Source: CAYMZZ01 sp044463125 (GTDB lineage: Bacteria; Bacteroidota; Bacteroidia; Chitinophagales; Chitinophagaceae). From it: 64,000 bases of DNA. The stretch is taken from contig JBIQMS010000004.1 of the NCBI GenBank assembly GCA_044463125.1, positions 1-64,000 on the forward strand, read 5' to 3'. Below the pieces are notes generated by a model. The model was not told where the DNA came from and did not search any database. It worked only from the letters and a program-made list of their open reading frames with translations. Positions within the stretch are counted from its first letter, which is position 1. Each line of letters begins with the position of its first letter. Below are positions 53,421-61,424 of this stretch, piece by piece. Position numbers and translations under genes: made by a program.

Positions 53421-54062
53421 CTAAATAATCCGGTTGCGAAGGGCAAGGCTGACGGCCTCAGTGGCGCTGTTTACATGAAGCTTATTGTAAATATTGCGAA
53501 TATGAAATCGAATAGTGTCAATACTCAGCCCCAGGTGCTCGGCAATCATTTTATAACTATCTCCCTCCACCAGCCTCGCCAATACCATTTTTTCTTTCTC
53601 TGTTAATCCTGAATTTTGGGTGTTCTTATCCCCGGCAGGTGAATGTCCCGAAAAATATCGGAGCACTTTGCGCGCCACCACGGGCGTCATCGGCGATCCA
53701 CCATCTACGGTATCCTGTATGGCTTTTACGATATCGTGGGCTGAAGCGCTTTTAAGGAGGTAACCGTCGGCTCCGGCCCTGATGGCATCAAACACGCGGT
53801 TGTTGTCGTCGAAAACAGTAAGGATCAGTACCAGCACTTCAGGAAATGCATTCTTGATCGCGGCTGTTGCCTCAATGCCATTGGCTCCAGGCATGTCAAT
53901 GTCCATCAATACAAGACGTGCATCAAGGTCCCTGATTTTTATCGCAGCGTCCTGGCCATCTTCAAAGCTGCCTCTTACTTCGATGCCGGGAAACTCTTCA
54001 AAAAATAGTTCCAGGCTGCTTCGGTAGGCTTCATTGTTTTCAAAAATGGCGATGGAAATCAT
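53421..54062 (-). CDS. NarL/FixJ-type response regulator
   Basis: 213 residues. Receiver domain with acidic pocket (IAIFENNEA, here Glu/Asn rather than DD) and phospho-acceptor Asp in LVLMDIDMPGANG (near 55), then Thr and Lys in LILTVFDDN and GYLLKSAS. The C-terminal HTH is LuxR-type (LTEKEKMVLARLVEGDSYKM, then HLGLSIDTIRFHIRNIYNKL). It is transcribed directly after the propeller kinase (16 bases). Target genes may include the lipoprotein operon 83 bases downstream, which is inference. Confidence 0.93.
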   Translation of the reverse strand: MISIAIFENNEAYRSSLELFFEEFPGIEVRGSFEDGQDAAIKIRDLDARLVLMDIDMPGANGIEATAAIKNAFPEVLVLILTVFDDNNRVFDAIRAGADGYLLKSASAHDIVKAIQDTVDGGSPMTPVVARKVLRYFSGHSPAGDKNTQNSGLTEKEKMVLARLVEGDSYKMIAEHLGLSIDTIRFHIRNIYNKLHVNSATEAVSLALRNRII

Positions 54063-54078
54063 GTCGCAGTTGTTCTGA

Positions 54079-57000
54079 TTAGCTAAGCTTTATTTGGATG
54101 CGGGTACCTGCCCCGGGTTCACTTTGAATTTGTATTTGTCCGCCAATCTCGCTTATGCGTTGTCGCATATTGGATAGTCCGTTTTGCCGGTTGAGTTCGG
54201 ATTCTGAAAACCCTTTGCCATCGTCTTCGATCCTTATCAACAATTGATTTCCCTCGGTGTAGCAATCAAAACGGAACTTTGTTGCCCCGGCATATTTCAG
54301 GGTATTCGTCAGCGCTTCCTTACACACCAGGTACAGGTTTCGTCTTTGCAGCATCGGCAGGCTTAAAGCATGTGTCGCCGCCTGATCGTTCCATTCTATT
54401 TTTATACCGCTGTTCTCCAATAATGGAATGGCGTAGCTCCGGAACCGTTGCAGGAAATTGTGAAGTTTATCATTTTCCGGCTGTATGGCCCACACAATAT
54501 CCGCCATTTCCTGAATGGTACCACTCGCTTTCTCGCGAATGTCCTGCAAGATCGTCAATTCCTTTTCATCTTTCAAGCGATTGGCCAGCACACTACTGTA
54601 AATGCCGATGCTGCTCAGGGTGCTACCTACATCATCGTGCAGGTCGCGCGACAACTGCCAGCGGATTTGCGCAATTTTTCGTTGCTCCTGATTTTTGCGC
54701 CACCACCAGATAAGCATCGGTGAAAGACAAAGCAAGGTTACCAGTATAATGAACCATGGGCGGCTCCAGAATGGGGCACGAATTTGAAATGCAAATTGAA
54801 GCGGCTGTTCCGTCCAATCTCCATTTGGTTGGCGGTATGCCACGGCCAGTTGATAGCTGCCTGGCTTCAGGCTTGGCAGAAATATGCGACCTTCATTGCC
54901 CAAATAGTTCCAGTCACCACCCAGGGAATACCGATACTGGATCATGGGCGCGCGCATATAATCGAGTGCAGCGAATTCAAGATCCAATTCGTTTTCAGTC
55001 CAGTCGAGGACGAGCTTTTTTTCATTATCCGGCAATCGGACCTGGTTACCTGTTTTCAACCGGGTAAAAAGAAATGGGGGTTGGTTACCGGGACGGATAG
55101 ATAGCGGAAATACCTGTTCAATCTTATCGCGGTAAAGCAAAAGGAAACCGTTTTCTCCGTCATACCCGGCTTCCAGATAATCTGTAAAACGCCTGTCCAG
55201 TTCCGATACGGAAAGTACCTGGGGCTCTTTAACTGAAGGTAGGTAATTGAAACCTACAGGCGTCTTTATCCAAAGTGTACCCTCCCGATCCAGAAACAAA
55301 TCCTCGATAATGTTGGAAAGAAGCCCTTCGCGCCGGGTAAGCTGCCTCACAATTTTGCCTCCGGAATCAAGAATGGCCAGGCCCTGGTAATGGGTGCCTA
55401 CAATAATATGGTTGTTGAAAACGGCAATACGGAAATTATCTCCTCTCAATGCCGCCATGCTGTGTTTTTCCCATTTCAGTCCTGGTGTGATGGCAATACG
55501 GTAAATGACAGATTGCTGATCGATGGCCCATGCAATGCCGGCACTGTCGATAGTCCAATGAACGATGGGTGTTTGTATTTCATCAAGTGGCAGACTATCC
55601 TGGATCTTTCCATAATTATCGGTTCTGAATAAATGCCGACGTCCCAGCAGCAGTAGCCCATCCGGCAGCGGCAGTGCCTTCACAGCCAGGTGCCCCAGGC
55701 GTCCTGCGGGGAGAAAGGGATAATATTGGCCGGTTTGGCTGTTCCATCGAACAACTTCATCGGTGAACCAGGGACAGAAATAATGATTATCGCCTGAGCG
55801 GCTTAGCCAGGTTTGGTAAAATTTCCATTTTCCCTTTACGGGAGTATTGTTGAACTCCGCAACTTCCGTTCTTTCGGAATCCCAATATCGGAGCGGTGCG
55901 CCAAGTGTGTTGATAACAACATCCCCATTCGTGCCATGCTTCAAACGGGTAAAATGTTGTTGCCAGGCAAATTCTGGTGGTGAAAGGGAAGTGGATCGCC
56001 TTGGTCCGGCCGTCAATGCCGGAAAAAGAAAGAGCCCATCCTGGCAACCCAGCCAGATATTGCCATCGCGGTCGCAATATAAACTGCTGATGGATTCAAA
56101 TGCTACCTTGTCGTCCCCAACCACCACACCAGCATAACTGGCTTTCCATTGCATGGCCTGGTCGTAATGAAATAACTGGCCCCCCTGCGAAGCGATCAGA
56201 ATATTTCCCCGGCGGTCGCTCAGCATAGCATCTGGTAAATTGTAGAATTCATTGCCATTTACGGGTGTTGCCGGCAACAAAACGCTGTCGAGTTGATTGT
56301 GGATAATGCTGTAGCGATACAGGTACCGGTACTCACCCGTACGGATATGGTTCCAGGTGCTGTACCATATTTGCTGAAATTCATCCAACAGGATGGCGGA
56401 AATTGAACTATTCTGGTTAAGAATCCGGAGTTCCTGTGGATTATTGCCGGGATACTGCCATTTTTGATTCCGGGGATCATAGCGTAGAAAACCAGCGGAA
56501 CTCGCCATCCATAATACGCCGCTACTGTCTGCCACTATATCGCGGGTATTGCGCATATCGGGTGAACTGGCAATGGTTTCATCAATTGGAACGGGCTCCG
56601 CCCTGAAATTTCTAACGCGCAAAAGCCCGCCAATGCTGCTCGCAAATACCTCGCCGCCGCTTGTATGGCAGATGGCATGCGTGCGTAGCTGCGTTTTGCT
56701 GAGACTGCTTAGGTCCAGCATTCGCAGTTGACCCTTTCGGGCATCATAAGCCAAAGGACCTTCGTGCTCGGTAACGGACCAAATGTTCCCCTCCGCGTCT
56801 TCATCAATCCCAAAATTCATAATCCCCGAAGCAATTTGCCCACCATCATCTCCCATACCATAATTGAGCGTCATAAAACGGCGCCCATCAAAACGCTGGA
56901 AGCCATCCACCGTATTCAGCCAGATCAAGCCCCTGCTATCCTGGAAAATCCGCTTGACCCTTAACTCCGCCAGGCCATCCTGCAAACCGATCCGCCGCAT

Positions 57001-57081
57001 GGCCCGCAGCATGTCGGGCTGGGACTTGATAGTCGTTTGCGAAAGAATTAGGAAGGATAGGAGTAGGAGGCGGGAAAGCAA
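54079..57081 (-). CDS. Propeller-type sensor histidine kinase (HisKA_3 class)
   Basis: 1000 residues. Signal peptide (LLLLSFLILSQTTIKSQ) after a TTG start at 57081; no in-frame ATG is available upstream and the next Met (residue 24) would lose the signal. Propeller repeats (DSRGLIWLNTVDGFQRFDG, DRDGNIWLGCQDGLFLFP) fill residues 30-680, followed by a Y_Y_Y domain (QYRYSLGGDWNYLGN) and one membrane helix near 780-800. In the cytoplasm is a HisKA_3 domain with RWQLSRDLHDDVGSTLSSIG (His near 812) and an ATPase domain with CKEALTNTLKYA and EDDGKGFS, which are intact. It pairs with the NarL-type regulator downstream. A 7-base repeat array begins eight bases before the start codon. Confidence 0.93.
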   Translation of the reverse strand: MLSRLLLLSFLILSQTTIKSQPDMLRAMRRIGLQDGLAELRVKRIFQDSRGLIWLNTVDGFQRFDGRRFMTLNYGMGDDGGQIASGIMNFGIDEDAEGNIWSVTEHEGPLAYDARKGQLRMLDLSSLSKTQLRTHAICHTSGGEVFASSIGGLLRVRNFRAEPVPIDETIASSPDMRNTRDIVADSSGVLWMASSAGFLRYDPRNQKWQYPGNNPQELRILNQNSSISAILLDEFQQIWYSTWNHIRTGEYRYLYRYSIIHNQLDSVLLPATPVNGNEFYNLPDAMLSDRRGNILIASQGGQLFHYDQAMQWKASYAGVVVGDDKVAFESISSLYCDRDGNIWLGCQDGLFLFPALTAGPRRSTSLSPPEFAWQQHFTRLKHGTNGDVVINTLGAPLRYWDSERTEVAEFNNTPVKGKWKFYQTWLSRSGDNHYFCPWFTDEVVRWNSQTGQYYPFLPAGRLGHLAVKALPLPDGLLLLGRRHLFRTDNYGKIQDSLPLDEIQTPIVHWTIDSAGIAWAIDQQSVIYRIAITPGLKWEKHSMAALRGDNFRIAVFNNHIIVGTHYQGLAILDSGGKIVRQLTRREGLLSNIIEDLFLDREGTLWIKTPVGFNYLPSVKEPQVLSVSELDRRFTDYLEAGYDGENGFLLLYRDKIEQVFPLSIRPGNQPPFLFTRLKTGNQVRLPDNEKKLVLDWTENELDLEFAALDYMRAPMIQYRYSLGGDWNYLGNEGRIFLPSLKPGSYQLAVAYRQPNGDWTEQPLQFAFQIRAPFWSRPWFIILVTLLCLSPMLIWWWRKNQEQRKIAQIRWQLSRDLHDDVGSTLSSIGIYSSVLANRLKDEKELTILQDIREKASGTIQEMADIVWAIQPENDKLHNFLQRFRSYAIPLLENSGIKIEWNDQAATHALSLPMLQRRNLYLVCKEALTNTLKYAGATKFRFDCYTEGNQLLIRIEDDGKGFSESELNRQNGLSNMRQRISEIGGQIQIQSEPGAGTRIQIKLS

Positions 57082-57089
57082 AGTTTGAG

Positions 57090-57233
57090 TTTTAAGTTGT
57101 AAGTTTTAAGTTGTAAGTTAATCTCTTTAGTTGGCTTATAGGGGCCCATTAAAAATGAATATAGATTTATTCAAACCAACTCTCATTCAATACACTACTT
57201 ACAACTTAAAACTTACAACTTATAACTTATAAT
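57090..57233. repeat. Inverted arrays of a 7-base unit
   Basis: Left arm: AAGTTGT and AAGTTTT units in tandem (57090-57120). Right arm: ACTTACA, ACTTAAA and ACTTATA units (57197-57233). The core between them is about 76 unique bases. The left arm adjoins the kinase start codon and the right arm includes the stop of the next gene on the minus strand. Confidence 0.85.
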
Positions 57234-58066
57234 TCCCCCAGCCACTCTTTCGCAAAACTTCTCGCCTTTTCCGTCACCTCTTTTCCGGCGCGAAAGCCCT
57301 GTTTCCAACTTGTGCCCTTGCCTTCATAAGCGGGGTTTACGAAGCGCTTCTTGCCATATTTTTCTACCAGTTGTGCGTTGTAGTCAATACCCTCGGTTTC
57401 CTTCAGCATTTTCTTCAGCTTATCGGCAATGAAGAGGTTGATGTTTTCAGGAAAATCTTTTTTCCAGCGTTGGAGGTTTTCCTGATAGCGCTTTTCTGCA
57501 TCTTCCTGCTGAAACTTCTCTCCCATTGCTATATAGCGAAAAGTTTCATGGTTGGGATCCTGATAATCTTTCAGGGTCTGCTTCATTTGATCGACCAGCG
57601 GTTTCAGGCTTTTGGCGATTTCGCCACCTAGCTCTTTCATGCTCTTTTCCGTATCACGGATCGATTTCTCTGTTTTCGCGATTTCTTCTTTTTGAATTTC
57701 TTCTATGCTACGAAGGGCTTTCTTTTCCGGAGCTGTAGGCATCGACTTTTTGCGTTCCTGTTCGTAATACTGCCTGAATTCAGGACCCTGTACATAGGAT
57801 TTGGTGAATGCCAGCAGGTCTTGAGCCACCGCTGCCCTTTCACCCAAAGCAATATTCTTGACATTTTTTGCGCCATAATGTTGCAGGTATCCATACATGA
57901 AACTGGATTTGATATTGTTCATGCCTGATTGTTTGGAAAGGCCCAGCGTTTTCCATATTTCGTCTGAGGCTGTCTTGGCTTTGTAGGCCGAAAATCCGAA
58001 TAAGGCGACGAGGAGTATCAGGCTGGCAAGCAGGCTCCGTCCGATGGTTGTAAGACTCAATTTCAT
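57227..58066 (-). CDS. Unrecognised membrane-anchored coiled-coil protein
   Basis: 279 residues. One N-terminal hydrophobic helix (SLLASLILLVALFGFSAY) acts as signal or anchor. The body is strongly helical with heptad-like charged stretches (EEIQKEEIAKTEKSIRDTEK and SMKELGGEIAKSLKPLVDQM). The C-terminus contains FVNPAYEGKGTSWKQGFRAG. No family recognised. It lies upstream of the propeller kinase on the same strand, separated by the 7-base array, and is divergent from the LytS-type kinase pair. Confidence 0.75.
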   Translation of the reverse strand: MKLSLTTIGRSLLASLILLVALFGFSAYKAKTASDEIWKTLGLSKQSGMNNIKSSFMYGYLQHYGAKNVKNIALGERAAVAQDLLAFTKSYVQGPEFRQYYEQERKKSMPTAPEKKALRSIEEIQKEEIAKTEKSIRDTEKSMKELGGEIAKSLKPLVDQMKQTLKDYQDPNHETFRYIAMGEKFQQEDAEKRYQENLQRWKKDFPENINLFIADKLKKMLKETEGIDYNAQLVEKYGKKRFVNPAYEGKGTSWKQGFRAGKEVTEKARSFAKEWLGEL

Positions 58067-58334
58067 GTTACTTAATTTTTTCGTTTGTCGTTTTTTTTAA
58101 CAAATCTGCATTTTGTTGTTGCCGCGGGCAACCAGGCCTGTCATGATTTGTAATTTTCAGCGGTTGAATTGCGCCAGGCCCAAACCCTCAACCCCCTTTA
58201 AGAGGCGGAGCGGCGGGCCAGGGTGGGGTAGGGCAGTTCACCCCTTTCTTTCCCCAATTCATTCCATCAATTCCCCAACCCATAAATACCCGCTTAGTGG
58301 TATGACAAAAAGGCTGTAAATTGCTGATAGGCAA

Positions 58335-59387
58335 ATGATAACTAGCGTTGGACATATTAAAAAGAACCTGCCCTTACTTTGGCTGGGTATCGTACCATTT
58401 ACCATCCTTTTGAACTGGATCATATTTGGGAGCCAGTATTTCACGTCATGGCAAACCGGGCTGGCCGGTACGCTGGTGAGTTTGGTTGTGATGACGGCCG
58501 TTTTTATGGTCTGCATTCGAATAATATTTATGCTGCGAAACCGGTTTCCTTCGGATGAAGATTTTATTAAGCGGGTTTTGATACAGGTGATGGTCTTTTT
58601 GCTGCTGTCCGCCCTGGTTTTGGTGGCTTTATTTTCTATCTATCGCCTGATGGGGCTGATTGACAGTATGTATGAAAACAAGTTTACCTGGGCTTTTATC
58701 GCCACTGGTCTTATTTGTATATTTCTCAGTTTTTTAAACGAAGCCCTGAATGTGCTGGAGCGCTGGAAGACCGGGTTGAAGGAAACGGAGCAACTCAAGC
58801 GCAATTACAAGCAGGGGCAATTGATGGGGCTGAAGAGCCAGATTAATCCGCATGTATTATTCAATAGCCTGAATTCGCTTTCGGGACTGATTCAAGAGGA
58901 TACCGATCAGGCGGAAAAATTCCTGGACGAGATGAGTAAAGTGTACCGGTACATGCTGCGTAATGAAGAAGAGCCTTTGGTACCGTTACAAACCGAGCTT
59001 CAATTTATTCAATCTTATTTTTCCCTGCTCAAAGCCCGATACAACGAAGCCATAGACTATGAAATAGACCTTTGGCAGGAAGACCTGGAGAAGCAGGTGC
59101 CGCCGCTTAGCCTGCAGGTAATTGTGGAAAATGCCATTTTTCAAAACCGAATCAGCCGCGATAGCCCGATTATTATTCGTATAGAGTCGGTAAGGGGTGG
59201 CGCGTTAGTGGTGAGCAATAACATACAACGCAAACTGATGGCAGAGCCTTTCGATTATGAAGCGGGCGTGGACAACCTGGTGAAGAAATACCAGTTGATG
59301 AACCAGCAACCCATCGAAATCAAGGAAGAGGAGGGCTTGCGCAAGATACGTTTGCCATTCATCACCCAAACAGAGGAGGTAGCCTGA
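58335..59387 (+). CDS. LytS-type sensor histidine kinase, first of a tandem pair
   Basis: 350 residues. Four hydrophobic helices occupy the first 150 residues, followed by a His_kinase domain (MGLKSQINPHVLFNSLNSLS, His near 175) and an ATPase domain. The N-box reads VENAIFQNRISRD, lacking the Lys-His of the second kinase (VENAVKHN), and the G-box reads EAGVDNLVKKYQLM where the second has RIGLDNIRTKYDLL. ATP binding may be weakened. Its stop overlaps the ATG of the second kinase, so both are made together. Confidence 0.9.
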   Translation: MITSVGHIKKNLPLLWLGIVPFTILLNWIIFGSQYFTSWQTGLAGTLVSLVVMTAVFMVCIRIIFMLRNRFPSDEDFIKRVLIQVMVFLLLSALVLVALFSIYRLMGLIDSMYENKFTWAFIATGLICIFLSFLNEALNVLERWKTGLKETEQLKRNYKQGQLMGLKSQINPHVLFNSLNSLSGLIQEDTDQAEKFLDEMSKVYRYMLRNEEEPLVPLQTELQFIQSYFSLLKARYNEAIDYEIDLWQEDLEKQVPPLSLQVIVENAIFQNRISRDSPIIIRIESVRGGALVVSNNIQRKLMAEPFDYEAGVDNLVKKYQLMNQQPIEIKEEEGLRKIRLPFITQTEEVA

Positions 59388-60487
59388 TGAAGTTGTTGGC
59401 TAGGGCGACCAGGGTGCAATGGTATTCATTTTTGCTATCTATGCCATTGATAGGATTGGCCCTCAACCATATCCTGTATGGAGAGCGTGTATTTGAAGAC
59501 TACAGGGTATGGCTTATCGCCTTTCCGATATTATGGATACTGGGGTTAATGACCTGGTACGGGCATGTATTATATGATAGTATGATTCAGACCCGGTATC
59601 CGGAAATCACCCAGGGCAGGAAAAGGGTATTTCTGAAAAGCCTGGTAGTGGTACTGGTAATGTCACCGGCAGTGTTGCTGATCTTTCTGCTATTCGACGC
59701 CTTGAATATTCTCGGATACTCCTTGAATAATGAAGACCTGAAGGAGGGATTATTCCTCGGTTTTGCGGTTAATCTGATCTTTCTAACACTTTGGGAAGCC
59801 ATGTACCTGATGGAAAAATATAAGGAGAACCTGGCTGAAAGGGAGATACTGCAACAAATGTCGCTGCAACAGGAATTTGATGTGCTGAAAAGCCAGGTAA
59901 ACCCACACTTTCTATTTAACTGCTTCAATACGCTATCTTCCCTGATTGTGGAAGACCCGCAGCGGGCCGATTCCTTCCTCAATGAATTGAGCAAAGTGTA
60001 TCGCTATCTGTTGCGCAACAATGAGAGTAGCCTCTCTACCCTTCAAAATGAGTTGAGTTTCATCGAATCCTATTTCAAGTTGCTGAAAACAAGGCATGGC
60101 GACGCGGTGCAATTTCAGTTGGAAATTGATAAGCGCTATAATCATTATTTATTGCCCTCGTTGAGCCTGCAATTGCTGGTGGAGAATGCGGTAAAGCACA
60201 ACGTGCTGTCGAAAAACAAACCCCTGATAATTGACATCTTTACCACGGCGGCCAACAGGCTGGTGGTGAGCAATAATCTGCAGCGGCGTACCAAGAAGGG
60301 GCCATCGAATCGGATAGGACTCGACAATATCCGGACCAAATACGATTTGCTCCGCCAGCGCGGGTTCCAGGTAATGGAAGACGGCCGAAGTTTCACGGTC
60401 GTGCTCCCCCTGATTTGGGATAGCAGCCTGGGCCGCGAATGGACCAGCACGGTAGATGATAAAAAAGGAACTAAATTCATTGTATAA
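59387..60487 (+). CDS. LytS-type sensor histidine kinase, second of a tandem pair
   Basis: 366 residues with the same layout as its upstream neighbour: four membrane helices, then FDVLKSQVNPHFLFNCFNTL with the phospho-accepting His (near 175), SKVYRYLLRNN, and an ATPase domain with VENAVKHNVLSKNK and SNRIGLDNIRTKYDLL, canonical for this clade. It signals to the LytTR regulator that follows after 16 bases. The ligand is unknown. About one third of residues match the first kinase at the same places by eye, so the pair arose by duplication. Confidence 0.93.
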   Translation: MKLLARATRVQWYSFLLSMPLIGLALNHILYGERVFEDYRVWLIAFPILWILGLMTWYGHVLYDSMIQTRYPEITQGRKRVFLKSLVVVLVMSPAVLLIFLLFDALNILGYSLNNEDLKEGLFLGFAVNLIFLTLWEAMYLMEKYKENLAEREILQQMSLQQEFDVLKSQVNPHFLFNCFNTLSSLIVEDPQRADSFLNELSKVYRYLLRNNESSLSTLQNELSFIESYFKLLKTRHGDAVQFQLEIDKRYNHYLLPSLSLQLLVENAVKHNVLSKNKPLIIDIFTTAANRLVVSNNLQRRTKKGPSNRIGLDNIRTKYDLLRQRGFQVMEDGRSFTVVLPLIWDSSLGREWTSTVDDKKGTKFIV

Positions 60488-60503
60488 AATAAACCACCGG
60501 CAC

Positions 60504-61286
60504 ATGAAAGTTTTTATCGTAGAAGACGAAGACCTTGCAGTGAAAAAAATAACCAAGACCCTCGCTTCCGTGGATGCGGACGCTGAAGTGGTAGGAGTTG
60601 CCGACAGCATAATTGCTGCGGTAAACTGGTTGCAGGATAATCCGGCTCCTGACCTGATACTGATGGATATTGAGCTGAGCGACGGACAGAGTTTCGAAAT
60701 CTTCAACCGGGTTGCCATCAAGTCGCCGGTAATATTTACCACATCCTACGATGAGTATGCCCTGAAAGCTTTTAAGGTAAATAGTGTGGATTACCTGCTG
60801 AAGCCCATTCAGAAGGAAGACCTGGCAGCGGCCCTGGAAAAGCTGGGCAATCTGAAAAATATTTATCAGCAAACCAATCAGCCTGCGCCTGCCGTTAGTA
60901 TCGATAGCCTGGTGAAAGAACTGCAGCAGAAATTACAACCCCGTGAATACCGGAAACGGTTCCTGGTGCGCCACGCGCAAAAGCTTGTGTCCATCGATAC
61001 GGATGAAATCGCCTATTTCTTCAGCGATGGCCGTCTCAATTTCTTCAAGACCTACGACAATCGAAAGTTTGTGGTGGATTATACCATGGACGAGCTGGAA
61101 GAAATGCTCGATCCGAATAAATATTTCCGCATAAGCCGATCCTTTTTTATCTCCGTCAACAGTGTGGATCAGATACATGATTATTTTGGCAACCGGCTTC
61201 TCTTGCATCTGAAACCAGCCGTTGACAAAGAATCGATAGTGAGCCGGGAAAAGGTGACGGAGTTTAAGAAGTGGATGGGGAAATAA
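60504..61286 (+). CDS. LytTR-type response regulator
   Basis: 260 residues from ATG 60504. Receiver domain: VFIVEDEDLAVKKI (acidic pocket), DLILMDIELSDGQ with phospho-acceptor Asp near 56, TTSYDEYALKAFKVNSVDYL and LLKPIQKEDL. LytTR DNA-binding domain in the second half: FLVRHAQKLVSIDTDEIAYF, MLDPNKYFRISRSFFISVNS. It completes the three-gene kinase/kinase/regulator operon. The transcript ends into an inverted 7-base array shared with the convergent gene. Confidence 0.94.
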   Translation: MKVFIVEDEDLAVKKITKTLASVDADAEVVGVADSIIAAVNWLQDNPAPDLILMDIELSDGQSFEIFNRVAIKSPVIFTTSYDEYALKAFKVNSVDYLLKPIQKEDLAAALEKLGNLKNIYQQTNQPAPAVSIDSLVKELQQKLQPREYRKRFLVRHAQKLVSIDTDEIAYFFSDGRLNFFKTYDNRKFVVDYTMDELEEMLDPNKYFRISRSFFISVNSVDQIHDYFGNRLLLHLKPAVDKESIVSREKVTEFKKWMGK

Positions 61287-61424
61287 GTTATAAGTGATAA
61301 GTTTTAAGTTATAAGAGCTATTGTATTATGGCTGTTGCAATAGCATCTTTATCACCTGGCAATTCAATCCTAAAAACTTACAACTTAAAACTTATAACTT
61401 ATAACTTTAAACTTAAAACTCAAA
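61285..61424. repeat. Inverted arrays of a 7-base unit between convergent genes
   Basis: Left arm AAGTTAT, AAGTGAT, AAGTTTT, AAGTTAT (61285-61315) begins at the stop codon of the LytTR gene; right arm ACTTACA, ACTTAAA, ACTTATA, ACTTATA and variants (about 61376-61424) reaches the stop of the minus-strand kinase. The core is about 60 unique bases. The arms can form a long hairpin that might end both transcripts. Confidence 0.85.

Noticed and set aside
58180..58250. G/C-rich stretch upstream of the LytS-type kinase as a riboswitch
   Set aside because: It contains short complementary C- and G-rich pieces but no known riboswitch core that I can identify.
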